From Paramecium tetraurelia (Eukaryota; Ciliophora; Oligohymenophorea; Peniculida; Parameciidae), in assembly GCF_000165425.1 (NCBI RefSeq), contig NW_001799011.1:373933-437932 (forward strand): 64,000 nucleotides of DNA. The letters are read 5' to 3'. The position numbers and the translations under genes are program-made. Positions 24,073 through 36,200 of this stretch are shown piece after piece. How positions within the stretch are numbered: position 1 is the stretch's first letter; every line of letters begins with the position of its first letter. Under the pieces are notes generated by a model. That model had not been told where the DNA came from. It saw nothing but the letters and a program-made list of their open reading frames with translations, and searched no databases.

Positions 24073-25137
24073 TCATAAAAAGTACTCTGGTACTCTTCTG
24101 GTGGTCTAAGGTTCATTATCTCTTGGAGCAGGTTCATATTATGAGCTTTTTTATAGGCAATTAATTTACAAACTCATTTTTAGCTGATCATCAACCTCTA
24201 CAATGCATGCTTGATTGCCACATCTATAGCAATAATTTGGAGCTGAGAATATTGTAACTGTTTTTCGTTGATGAACATGCTAAAATCCTTCCATTACTAA
24301 TTAATGTGCTCTGGCAATCAATTTCAATTTATTTTGATGCAAAAATTTATCTGTTATATCTTAACCCCATGTCCATCCTGCCCCTCTAGGAGAAACACCC
24401 CATCCCGCCTTAGTTTCTTCAGGGTCACTCCATAATAAATCGCAAATTGCACCATCATGAGGGATGTCTTAAATTCTATTTAATTGTTTGATCTAATCAA
24501 CTGTCTCTATTGCTGGTGATAGGCCTCCATGTGTGCAGAATATCTAATTATAGAAACGAGAATTTACGCTGTTCTCAACTATAGCCACCAATGGCAAATA
24601 TCCAAAAACATCTGTAAAGTGCTTCCATACTATTTCATTTCCATACTTCCTTTAGCATTCATCATAAAACCCATAAATCTTATTAATTTCTCTATTTTCA
24701 TGATTGCCTATATTAATTTAACTAATAACCTCTCAAAACAGTCAACCTGTCTTTGTAACGTATTTTTAGACAAAGTATCAGACTAAAGGTTTCGACGCTT
24801 TAAGAACCACGGTCTACGTAGTCGCCAAGAAAGAGATAATTTGTTTCCTTAATAAATTTTCTTAAAAATACTGGTAATCTGCCTCCGATACGAAACAATT
24901 CAATTAGATCGTGAAATTAACCATGTATATCGCCGCATATTGTTAAAGGTGCTCTTACTGCTACAATATTTGGTTCATCAACGAGTATTTCTTTGGCCTG
25001 ATTAATAATGCAAATATTAACACTTTTTAACACACTAGCTTTATATCATTTTCACTTAATAATTAGCCATTATATAGATCTTCTATATATTTATCAAAAT
25101 TCCCCAATTCTGAATGACTCAATTTTGATGGATTCAT
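24073..25137 (-). CDS. Protein phosphatase 2A catalytic subunit
   Basis: Ser/Thr phosphatase with a two-metal centre. The 314-residue product shows all PPP signatures: [107 protein letters not shown]. It ends with [20 protein letters not shown], that is the PP2A-type YFL tail whose last Leu is carboxymethylated in other eukaryotes. PP1 lacks this tail. PP4 and PP6 share part of it, but the N-terminus and spacing fit PP2A best. Five introns of 22-26 nt are needed, with acceptors CAG, AAG, TAG, TAG and AAG. Convergent with the TMEM230 gene, 23 bp between stops. Confidence 0.95.
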
Positions 25138-25370
25138 AATATATTATATAATAAAAAAATTGATTTCTAGTTTTCGAAATAGTTTTTCAAAATAAAACTG
25201 AACTTATCAAATTCAGCAGATTCTATATATTTCTATTTTTTACTAACCTACACTTTTTGTAATAAATTTCATAATAATTTATAAGGAGGAAATTTTTATG
25301 CGTATTTCATTTAAGTGTTCAAAGTAGATAAAAAGACTAAATAAACCTATATTATATCAATACATAATTA

Positions 25371-25889
25371 TCATATAATATATGATAATATTTAAAGAAT
25401 ATGGAGAAGCTTTTTTAAATATAATAAATTCGAAATTTATGTTTAGAATTTCCGATTAAGTTATAAATATTAAAATAGAACAAAGTTTATAAATCTCAAC
25501 CTGGGCCTACCTTTGGTATATCGTAATGCTCTGGCATCTTTTAAATTTTTTTATTAAAAGTTTCTATTTTTTATCTGTATGTCAATTCCATTTTCTAGAA
25601 ATATATTTAAAAGTAAGTTTACTTTTTCAATTTTATCGCCCAATCTCTTCAGTCTAACTAAATCATATTGAATTTCTGCTTATGTCTTTCCTGTTCCTCC
25701 TTGCTGAGCCATTTCAACTGGATTGAATTATTATTTTTTAAATTTGTCGTTTTCTTGTTCTTACTCTTTTGAATATGTAATTAATTGCTTACTATCTGAT
25801 ACTTCTTGCTGAATTTAGGGCTTTTTTTCAGTGGGATTAGACTTTTGAATTTTCTTTTTTAATTAAAGTGGACCAAATTTTTATGACAT
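25371..25889 (-). CDS. Hypothetical Lys/Gln-rich protein, up to 172 residues
   Basis: Frame from ATG 25887-25889 (MSQKFGPLQLKKKIQKSNP) with a small coiled-coil segment (TQAEIQYDLVRLKRLGDKIE, then NLLLNIFLENGID). The frame remains open to TGA at 25371, but sequence after about 25560 is less coding-like. A hidden intron could give a different C-terminus. Its start codon is only 15 bp after the stop codon of the YIF1 gene on the same strand. No family recognised. Confidence 0.5.
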
Positions 25890-25904
25890 AAATAATAATA
25901 TATT

Positions 25905-26802
25905 TCATTAACCAAAAGACAATATAACCCAAGAGCATGCTGGCTGTAAAAATGCTAATACTAATGTAATATTGGAACCAAAACTACTCAATTCTAAATT
26001 ATTATTTAATTTTATACCAAGGGCACTCTAATTGTGAGATGGACTATATCTTTGTAATGTTTTGTAAATAAAGATGGCCTAACAAATGAGTACATATATT
26101 GTGCCAACGAATGAAAAAATGCCATTTGTCAGAATGTTGAATACCATTAAGGCACATAAACTTAAATTACAATGAGGAATACCTGCAATATCTGTAATTT
26201 AAATGTGAAACAAGGTCAACAGTGTTGACCCTAATTCCATCCAAAAAGCAAAAAACGATTTTTATTATTATTACTTCCAAGAGGGATATAACAAAGCATT
26301 TCCAGAAGGAATCTACAATATAGCCTGGACTGAATTAGGTCTTGTCATTAATTCCAAGGCTCAAACACCTCAGGAGAACAAATGTCACTAAACTCATCAA
26401 TGGTAAATAGAGATCAGGAGCATGAACATTCTCTGTTGGTGAAATAGCCTAAAACTCACTGTCTGTAATTATATTAGGAGATTGCTACTTAATGTCCAAT
26501 TTCCTCTATAAAGATAAGGGGCGAGTGTCATGATGGATTTCTTCACTACATACATGTTGTCCACGTCAAAATAAAATCTATATTGACTGCTGAATACTGA
26601 ATTCAGAAATGAATCGTATTTATCTCCAATGCCAGAAAATTTTCTTAAATATTATTTTCATTTACTTTCCAAGGCCAGCGTAAGCCATCCCAATAAAGGG
26701 ATTGTCTAATGTATTCTTGGCCTTATTGACTGTATTTTCAATATTTTGAGGATTGAAGGCAAATGCAAAGGGATCGGTAGACGTGTCTTGTTATGGTTTC
26801 AT
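25905..26802 (-). CDS. YIF1 homologue (ER-Golgi membrane trafficking)
   Basis: YIF1 proteins are five-span membrane proteins that pair with YIP1 family members and act in ER-Golgi transport and COPII vesicles. The 275-residue product has the family core: DNPFIGMAYAGLGK, YRFYFDVDNMYVVKKSIMTL, YLYRGNW, APDLYLPLMSLVTFVLL, followed by four more hydrophobic segments including YCSLCALMVFNILTNGIF and the C-terminal NITLVLAFLQPACSWVILSF. Three introns of 22, 26 and 22 nt have acceptors AAG, CAG and AAG. All are required to keep the YIF1 frame and exons sum to whole codons. It is divergent from the MLF gene, with 49 bp between start codons. Confidence 0.9.
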
Positions 26803-26851
26803 TAATTAAGTATTTCTTGAAATCTTTTATAATAAAATTATTTAACGAACA

Positions 26852-27839
26852 ATGTTACAACAATATCGAGGAAATAGTTAGCCATCAAGATCAAATCAAG
26901 TTTAACCATATGTAAAGTTTACAAATTAAGTTATAGTCACGTTAGAACAACCAGTAGATGGCACAATTCAATATGTTTTAGGATTTTGATTCGATGTCTA
27001 ATAGGATGATGCAACAAATGGATAACCAATTGGCTAGTCTAGGTTTTGGATCAATTTTTAGAGGCTTTGGAGATTTAGAAAATGAGATGATGGAATTCTC
27101 GAATCTCCATAAACATATGAAAAACTTAAATTAAATGGATGTTAATAATCATGCAAAGGATGGTGTATTTTAAGTTTATTCATCCAGCTATGTTCAATCA
27201 TCAAAATTAGGTCCTGATGGAAAAATCATTCAAGAAAAATACTTCGATAATAATGCTGTTGCAAGAGGAGCCAATGGGCATACAGTATCACATAATACTT
27301 ATATTTCTATAGATAAGTGAAAGACAACAAGGTTACAAAAATAGTGATGGAATAGATAGATTTGCGCATGAAAGAATGATGAACGATAAAGGAAAAAAAC
27401 ATATCAGAGAAAGAGATAGAACTGGCTAAATAACTACGACTAACCATTATATGAATGTTGAGGAGGATCAAGTGGATTAATTTGAAAATTAATGGATGGG
27501 AGTGGGAAAGAATATGGGAATTAATTAATTGTCTGGAGGTCTAAAAGCATTACAGGAACAATAAAAACACACAGATTTTAATAATCGTCCATTTCAAAAA
27601 CGTAATTAAATAAATAATTTCTAGATGAAATTACCTCAAACATGTTAGGTAAAAACTCTACTAGTTATAATAACAATCCAACCAGATAGGCATTGCAATA
27701 ATCAAATTAATAACCAGGAATTAAAAGCAAAGTTCCACAATCTCATTAGCCAATGAAGGCACTTCCTCCTGGAAAATAAGAATTTACAGGAGTTTACTAA
27801 AAAAAGGGTGTTAAAAATTAATATCCTTAAGCTGGATGA
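26852..27839 (+). CDS. Myeloid leukemia factor (MLF) family protein
   Basis: MLF proteins are small nuclear/cytoplasmic adaptors that bind 14-3-3 and chromatin or chaperone partners. In protists they are often linked to cilia or stress foci. The product has 303 residues. Its N-terminal third carries the family hallmark MAQFNMFQDFDSMSNRMM with GFGSIFRGFGDLE, then DGVFQVYSSSYVQSSKLGPD, KIIQEKYFDNNAVARGANGH and, after a 28-nt intron, ERQQGYKNSDGIDRFAHERM with the conserved GLGDR/ERD-like segment RERDRTGQITTTNHYMNV. The C-terminus is Asn/Gln/Pro-rich. Introns of 25, 28 and 23 nt all end in TAG. The upstream ATG at 26852 is used because the frame continues from it through the first intron. Confidence 0.88.
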
Positions 27840-27985
27840 TATATATATTATATAAATTATAATAAAAAAAAGTTGACTCTCTAGGGATATGAACCATAAA
27901 CTTGAGGCTTTGAAATATGAAGCAAACCAATTGGGCTTAAAAATGAAGAGCACTATAATAAAATAAATTATTAATGCAATAATTC

Positions 27986-28389
27986 TCATAAAGAGTCTGC
28001 ATTTTGTTCTAGCCTTCTATATTAATTTTTTGGAGGTGGAAGTTTCTACTTGCATGATTTTGAATATGCTTATATTATCTATGAACATCCGCAGCATGCA
28101 GCAATTGTTAAAATTGATATTATTGAAGCTACTGCCAACCTTTTCATTTATCTATCTTAAGCCTCAATTCCTATTTTATTATAACTTTATCATAATACCC
28201 AATACTTAAAACAAATGGTATTACTCAAGTTCGTTTGCAATGTCCAAAAGTGTTAGAGTTTCTTCCTTTTACAAAAGCACAGTTTCATCCAGATCATTTT
28301 GTTCTAAGGAAATACTCAAAGAATGCTCTGACTTAATACAGATTATTTACATTCACTAACACCAATAACAACAGTATTAATATTCTCAT
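27986..28389 (-). CDS. Short single-span membrane protein with signal peptide, 118 residues
   Basis: Two introns (19 nt with AAG, 28 nt with TAG) give exactly 119 codons from ATG 28387-28389 to TGA 27986-27988. The start MRILILLLLVLVN looks like a signal peptide. An acidic ectodomain follows (LEQNDLDETVLLQKEETLTL), then one membrane span with a Cys cluster (LAVASIISILTIAACCGCS) and a basic, Pro-containing tail (SKSCKQKLPPPKNQYRRL). That predicts type I topology. The 19-nt intron is among the shortest here. Without it translation could start at a nearby ATG and lose the signal peptide. No family recognised. Confidence 0.65.
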
Positions 28390-28429
28390 GATAATAATAA
28401 TAATAATATAAAACGAATTCAGATTATTT

Positions 28430-29334
28430 TCATAACTTTATATAACTTGACAATCCCTAAGAGGAGTTTTCATTCTGATTTGACATCTAAATTAAATTGA
28501 TATTTACTGTCGATTGTATATTGCTTGAAGAACTAAAAATATCAGTATCTAAAATCTTTTTATTGAAGTATTCTGCTCCCCTAAATAAAAACTTAGATTT
28601 ATTATTATTTGCTCTAATTTATAACAATATCAATACTGCTGCTTCTCTAATTGCATCTCATATTAAAGTAGTTTGCTTTCTTACTCATTCAACTTTTTTG
28701 TTAGTTCCTGCACTTAATTAATCAATTCTTAACAAGAGGGAGTATTTATTAGTTTCTTTGTTACACTTAAATTTAAAAATATATTTTACTAATCTAACTG
28801 AAGATTCTTAGTATCCAATTCGTTTAAGAGTTGTTTGCACTTATCCTTATATTCAGATAATTCCATCAAAATGGCCTTTTGATTTACCTCATTAACTAAA
28901 TGTCCAAGAACTATAAAATTATTACAGTTCTATTTACTTCCATTCTCATGCAAATCTATTTGAGATTTACTACGTTATTCTAATTGTTTCTTTAACATAG
29001 AAATTTCAGATAGTAGTTGTTATTTCTCATGATTTCTCTTTTAATTGTTGCGTTCAATCATCATTTGGTACTTTTAAATTTCCTAAATTGATAATTCATA
29101 TTTTAAAGCTAATTCCTTGTATTGTTGACTCTGCACTTGTAGTTGTTTTTTCAATTCAATCTCTGCATTCATTGTTGTTTTGCTTTTCTTTTTGTAACAA
29201 ACTGTATTCTCTGCTTATGAAGTTATAGTTCTATTTGTTTATTTGAGTACTAATTATGTCTTCTATGAAGGGGATGAACTCTAACCTGGAGTATTAGAAG
29301 GAGATTATTGATGAGAATAGTGAATTTTGTGCAT
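28430..29334 (-). CDS. Coiled-coil protein, 293 residues
   Basis: Starts MHKIHYSHQQSPSNTPGQSS with a Ser/Pro-rich head, then a long coiled coil (MNAEIELKKQLQVQSQQYKE, ALKYELSIQEIQKYQMMIE, SEISMLKKQLEQRSKSQI, KLLQYEMQLEKQQ) and a Ser/Asn-rich tail after a 23-nt intron ending TAG. 294 codons including TGA at 28430-28432. No catalytic motif. The start codon is 30 bp beyond the stop of the large Gln-rich gene on the same strand. Possibly cytoskeletal, by composition only. Confidence 0.75.
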
Positions 29335-29364
29335 TAACGAATATATATATATTTTTAATTAATT

Positions 29365-30703
29365 TCAACTATGGCTTTGTTCGTAGGCAAACAAATCTAA
29401 TTGTTATTGCCACTGTGAATTTTCTTCTATTTTATAAGATTTGATTTCATCATCATCAACAGCCACTATCTTTTCAACTTTTACTTTAGGTAGATCACCC
29501 ATTATTTCGTTCGTGTGTTAAAACAGATTTTCTAATCTGGATTTAACTAATTCTACTCTTGGTTGATACAGAAAAGTTTGAGAAGCTATTGGATTTTGAT
29601 TGGTGCAACGAGATTGATCAGGCATCTATAAATTAGTACATCTTGATTAATCTGGAATTTATTGATTAGTGAATCTAGATTGCTCCTAAAATTGAGGAAT
29701 TTAGTTTTGAGATTATGGATTTGAATTTCTAGGTTGCTCATTTTTAAAAATATCAACCGTTTTAGGTTTTTAATATTTTCTGCTTGAATTTTTGAGTGCT
29801 TTCTATGATGCAGTAGGCTAGGAAGGTTCTTCATCCTCTGGTATTGCCATGGATTACTAATACACAGAAAACTAAGCCTGACTCATTTGAACCTCTTCAA
29901 CATCTCCTTATTTCTCATTTTCAAATTTTACCTAACTTTCTACGATTTCACTTTAATCACACATACTTGATTATTATATTGTATCATTGTTCAACTTTAA
30001 CGTATTTTATTGAAGTAATTTTGTTGGAAATTTTAGTTCTTACTATCTTGATTAAGGCTTTATATTTTCGACAAACATGGCATAATATTCTTAAGTCTTT
30101 AACATATTCAAATCATAATTCTGTGGGTTTGGTATCTCAATATCGTATTGTTCTTTATCTGAGTCCTCATTTTCATCATCCTATTCATCTTGTTGATCAA
30201 ATGGGTTATCATCATTAGGTTCATTCACTACTTCCTCCTCAGGTTCAAAATCCTTCTGCTCATACTCTTCTTCATCTACACTTTCATTTGATTCCTCAAT
30301 TTCTTCATCTTAAAAATTGCCTGATTTATTATCGCTTACTTAAACTCTACTTAATTATGGAGGTATAGATTTCTAAACTACATGATTTGGTAATTCACAA
30401 CTCTCATCTGTAATTGATGATTTTTATTATTAATTTAATTAAAAATCGTTATTTGAAAAATTCTATGATTAAAGTGTTTTGAATTATTACGATTACAAGG
30501 TTTTTGCATTTTCAGTCTATTTAAAATTTTACGATTGCTGAGTTTTTAATTTTAATTCCCTATATTCTGGCATAAAACTCTTTCCTAATTATTCCTCAGT
30601 ATAATTTACATACTCTGATTCTCCAGGTAATTCAACATCATTATCAATCATAGATTCTGTAATTCCTTTTGGTTTATGGATTTAAAGTTAATATTATTAT
30701 TAC

Positions 30704-30799
<96 letters not shown>

Positions 30800-33177
30800 T
30801 ATTACTAAGAATAAATTTATTATTACTATTAGTATTACGAAAAAGGCTATTATTATTAAGAATAAGGTTATTAATGCTTATCAGAATGTAACTAATTTAC
30901 TTCTTCGTATTAATGAGAATATTAAGAAGAGATGTCTGATTACTTAATTTATTTATAAAATTAATGAGCTTAAGAATTAGCTGTTGGTGATTAAAAAGGA
31001 GATATTTTTAAAGGTTGTATATTTGCTAACTGTTATTAATGTGGGGATTAATTTAAATTATCTTTTTTACCTAGAGCATTAAAAAAAACACTTGATGCAA
31101 AAACAGTTGGATCCAAAGGACGTTTTTATTTCCCTTAAATAAAATCTTGCAATTTAACTATTTCTTGTTCAAACAATTTTTACTCCCTTTAAATATCCAT
31201 TACTTTCCTTTAGTATTAATCAATTAATAGCTAATTCTACATTTCTATTTGTTGTAATCTTAATTTTTCTTCCAATATTTATCTGACAAGATCAATTTCC
31301 TATCTATTTTATTGAAGTTGCATTAAATATTATTAATGAACCATGATAGCCTAAGGATTGTGCGTGTTTTAATCATTAAAAAGCACTTATTAATATTGTT
31401 ATAAATTGTCCTATAAATGAAATTGATTATAAACATTTTGTAATGGTGACATAGGAGGATGATAAGGATTAGGCTAATAGGGTGTTTATTAAACAGGTTA
31501 ATGTGGTTATAAATATTATTAATATTGAGGTTGTTGCTGTGGCAAATATTATTACTGTTATTAATGCTTTTGATCTTAAACTTATGATATAGAATCTCTT
31601 TAGATATCACTTTCTGGAGATAGAATTTACAAGGCAGATTTCTTAATAACATCTTAATGAATTTATTCATTTTATATATTTTGCTTCCCTCTTCTTCCTA
31701 CTTCTTTTTGTTGCATATTTTAAGCTTGCAATTCAAATTGCTCAGCTTATTTCTATTTTACTAATTCTTCTTGTCTTTTTTTCTCAAGTTATTATTGTTA
31801 CTAAAATTGTTATTATTCTAATTCATCCCTTCTTCTATTTTCCTCTTCTTCCTATTTTTTCTTTCTTTTTTTTTCTTCCATTTATCTCTTTAATTCCTCT
31901 GCATATTGTTCCTTTTAAACTTATTTTTATGGATCTTCAGGCTATCCACTAGTAAATCTCCTCTACAGAAATCTTCCTTTAGTCTAATCATCTGTGGGTG
32001 CGGATTAAGGAGGCTAATAATAATTAGGAGATTGAGGAGGTGGATTATTTTTATAATCATATTCTTGTGGGAAATCAAATACATTTGTTGGATTGCTAGC
32101 TGGCCTTTTTGCAAACTCCTATTGGTTTCGTTATTACTATTATTCCATTTCTCTATTTTTTTTTTCTTAAATTTATCTATCAAGTTCTTCTCTATATTTC
32201 ATTCTTTATGCTGCTACATTATCTTAGTTTTATGGTTCTTTTTATTATTATCTCCAACCTTATTAAGACTGAGGTTACCCAAACTTTGAGAAGAAATCTA
32301 CCTCAACTTAAGGTTATCTTTAACTTTATTATGAATTTGGTTTATACTATTATTACTATTATTAATTTTATTATTGATACTAATTATTTTATTATTGATA
32401 ATATTATTGCTATCCTTATTGATTCTAAATTTATTGTTAGTTTTATTAGCCTTTTTAACTAATCTAAATATCTAATTATTCCTTATATTTTCTTTTTTTT
32501 TCTCTTTCTTATTCTGCTGCATCATTCATTTTGTTTTTCTAATAATTACTATTATTATTCATTTGGGGTGGTTAATAACGTTATTCATAATTTTACTTGT
32601 CTGGTTATTTTTATGATTCATTTTTCATTTGATTATTAAGTTAAGACTATTAAATTTATCTTACTCCATAGACTTGATCAGGATAATTATTAACAACTGG
32701 TTATTATTAATGATGATGATTTACATTACGCTAATTTTGATTTGAAACCAATTATTATTTATCTAACCAATCTCCATTTTAGTTGTTATTCATTTGATTC
32801 AAATTTTGTAAAAGCTTTTATTCCAACTAGACAGGCAACCTTTCTTTTTCCTACTCATAAGCACTCCCTAAGCCATTCTTTCTTCTCAATCTCTCCTCTT
32901 CTCTCAATTTAATGCGAGCAGCTCTTTCTTACTCAGCTTTCGATTACGATGGAACGACATCCTGATATTCTGCATAAACCTTATTCCTAAAAGATTCAAC
33001 ATCTTGTCCTGCATACTCTAATTATTTTAAATTTTCTTCTTTCTCTTAAAGTTACTACAATCGCAATTCTCTCTTTTTATTTTCAGCTTACATTTGAAGC
33101 TCCATTTTTAATTAGTCCTCACTAATTTATGGATTTTACTATCTATCATTCCTTGTTCTTGGAGGCCTTCCAATCAT
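29365..33177 (-). CDS. Large Gln-rich coiled-coil protein, CSPP1/CCDC66-like
   Basis: A frame of about 1,270 codons from ATG 33175-33177 (MIGRPPRTRNDRQQNPQISE) to TGA 29365-29367 (ending DLFAYEQSHS), read without a TGA in the stretches I checked. Repeated charged segments of the form YAEELKRQMEEKKRK, KYREELDRQIQEKKNREME and ERAARIKLREERRDQEE resemble the repeats of CSPP1 and CCDC66, centrosome and cilium microtubule proteins. Between them lie Pro/Asn/Gln-rich linkers, a 38-residue polyglutamine run (30694-30807) and a C-terminal acidic region (VDEEEYEQKDFEPEEEVV). A basal body or ciliary role would fit a ciliate but is inferred from repeat similarity alone. Short introns in low-complexity parts cannot be excluded, so the exact length is uncertain. 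Confidence 0.7.
30694..30807 (-). repeat. (TAA)n tract coding 38 consecutive Gln
   Basis: On the minus strand all 38 codons are TAA or TAG, in frame with the CSPP1/CCDC66-like protein (YSQ before, YQLQIHKPKGIT after). The plus strand shows an ATT microsatellite with two ACT interruptions near each end. Confidence 0.88.
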
Positions 33178-33237
33178 AATCGTTAATAATATAAAAAAAT
33201 AGTTAAATTATTCTAAATAATGTGAAATTATTTTATA

Positions 33238-36200
33238 TCAAGCAAAACCAAAACCTTCTTTCCCTTCCATAATCGCCAGCTCCAATTTCTCCTTTAGAAT
33301 CTATCTAGCTGGATAATCAGGTAAGTCTAATTAATTAAAGCTAAATGATATGGAATTAATATTTACCATGTGTGTGAAGTAGGTAATTCAAAATTGACAT
33401 AAGGTTTTTTATGTATTTATATTTTTTGAGGACCATGCATTCCTTTTAATTCTTTGAATCCTCCTAAAGGAACTTTAGATGTGCCTATTAAATAATAAAT
33501 TTATGGAATACCTGTAACAAATTATAAGAATGCTGCTCTTTTACTCTTGTCGAAACTCTCCAATAACTCCCATAACCATTAAATCACTTTATCTCCTTTA
33601 TCATAACCATGATACTCGATATTCTCCTTCATATCCTCAACTAAAATAATAAATAAAATAAGCTTACGATCAATATCAGGTAGACCACATAACATAAGTT
33701 CCATCTCCTTCCATTCAAAAATGCTCACTAAAGATTACGGAATCAATTCATGAAATCCATTCAAAAAAGCCTCAATCTAATCTTTAATTTCCTTAGCCAT
33801 TTTTTAATAACAATAAGTTTGAACATACTCCAACTTGTTATCTTCAGTTACTAATTTAGTTTTTCCTCCTTCAATTAATTCTCTTTCTTCAAGTTTACCA
33901 AAATGATCAACATTGTATGTCCAATAGATTCCCCAATCTGTGACATTTTCTTCCAAGATTTTCTTCATACTTTTGTATTCATTCAAATCTATGTCCTCCA
34001 TATCATGAATTGTTAATTTCTAACCCAAAATATGTTTATAAAAGGAACGTGTGAAGTATGTGTCCAATAATTATCCATCATATATTGCCTTACCGACAAT
34101 TCTACCAATAAATTTAAAATATTTAACATGGTCTGGATTCACATGAGATTTATTACTTGGCTAAAACATTTGTCCATTTAACGAAGGAGTGAAGAGAGCG
34201 TAATTTGGATTGAAAATCTCCTTTGAAAGCATCAAAAACCATTCTCTAGTGACACCTCCTGCATCAATACCTTCTTCTCCATCAAATTCTACATGTAATT
34301 TACCCTTCAATTCTTCTGGCTTTAATTTACTTATACGATGATAGGAATCCATAAATATATCCTTTCTCCTACATCTTATATTTACATTTCCATAATGATG
34401 TCTATTGTTTTACATTTTCAATTATTTCAATTCCATTTTGAAATACTTCTGTTTATTATCAAAATCCACTATTCTAGGATTCTTAAATATTATGACTCCT
34501 AAAGAATCATTAACTAATTTTCCTTTCTCTCTCAATTCTTATAATCTCTCTCTCATCATGATATTCAATAACACCTTGCCACTCTCACAAATCTACTAGA
34601 ATAATTCATCATGCAATTATTATTCTTGAACCTCTTGCTATTATCCTTCCATACTAGCAATCTTTGTTGGTTCTCTTTAAATATTTTTATTCTTTCTAAT
34701 AGGATTGACCAATTGATAAATAATGAAAAAGCATTCCAAATATGGAGATATCTTAGTACTGAGTTTTGCTAACTACTATTAAGGAATGTCTTGTAATAAT
34801 TTTATCAAGTTTTTCCATAATTATACTAAACCTTGATCTTCCAACAGTTCCTTGAAATTACTTCTTGTATCTTGTTAGTCGTTATTCTCACCAATTTTGT
34901 CATTCATTTCTCTGACAAATTGAAATACATTTATCAAAGCTTTGTCTGCGGTAAAGATTTCATCATATTAACATTGTTTGGCAAAATTATTATTTATTTC
35001 TCTTGTAATTCTTTATATGAATTCCTTAATGTATTTGATAATCAATTATTGGTTTTCTTTATTATTACTGAGATTTAAAATAATATGAGAGAAATTCTTA
35101 ACACTTCTATTCATGTTTTACAATAATATTGTGCAAACACATTCTACTGATTTTGAATCCAAGTTTAATTGCTCTTATTTAAAGTCCCTCTATTTTGTTG
35201 TTATATTTGATATAGCTTATATCAACAACTCTTGATGATCACCCTTAAACAAAGGCAAAAGTTGAATTAACTATAGTAATGGAAGCTCCTAAGTGCCTTC
35301 TGACAATTTGGCTATTGATTGCAATTATACTTATTTCTTTGTTTCAAAGAAATACTTTATTGATGGACCCTGCAATTTTGAAATTAAATACAGAATCTTT
35401 AATGATACTATTTCGTATATCTTGCTTTAATCTCTAATTAACCCATTTCTTCTTATTAATATTTATGGAGGAAACTCACTCTAAATTACTCTACTGCTAT
35501 GATTCTTGAGGATGAAGAAGAGAGCATCAATTAACTTATATTCCACATTTGGATTGTTTGTCAGAGCTATGAACAAGTTAATAGGGAAATTCACGAAACT
35601 ATGAGATTCAACATAAAGTAATCGTAATAGAGATTCTGCAAACTCATCATCCACATTTCCCAATTTCTAAACCAAATGTCTCTGTGTTTGAAGTAAGTTC
35701 TTCAAATTCAAAGATTTTTAATTTTCTTTTCTTTGCTGTTATGGTTATATATTAGGAATTCGTTAATGTTGTTACTAGGGATCAACCTGATAGTACAATT
35801 ATCTCTCCGTCTGCTCAATCGCTCTTTAGTCAGCTCTATCTCTTATCTAGGTAGCTTCCTGCCTTAAATCTTAAGGTAGATTTCTAATTTATTCGGCACT
35901 GATTTGTAAATACATTTCCTCTCTATCATCATAAGGAGTTGAATTAATTAAGGCAATCAACTGATCTAAATCAGACTGCAATTAAGGTTGAGGTTAAATT
36001 GGCTATACATATTATTAATAAATTTCTCTTCTAATTTCTGGAGGTAATGATTGTAAGAATTATTAATCTATTCCTTCGATGGGATTAATTTCTCTATTTT
36101 CTGGGATGGTAGAAATAATATCAACCATCATTTCCTCTGTTAAATCTTCAAATACTGAGGGATCAATGCTGTTGCTTATTAAGTCATCAAAAGTTCTTCC

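Noticed and set aside
27702-27989. Minus-strand hydrophobic 95-codon frame that could be a membrane protein
   Set aside because: It overlaps the 3' exon of the MLF gene and the end of the short membrane protein gene. Both of these resolve into exact codon counts with proper introns.
28070-28330. Plus-strand open stretch with GGGSFYLHDFEYAYIIYE
   Set aside because: It looked coding, but it has no start and a frame break. The minus strand gives a complete spliced gene with signal peptide and TGA over the same bases.
32109-32462. Long hydrophobic plus-strand frames at 31900-32460
   Set aside because: They mirror the Gln/Asn/Lys-rich minus-strand coding sequence of the CSPP1-like gene and consist mainly of Ile/Leu/Phe, the complement of that composition.
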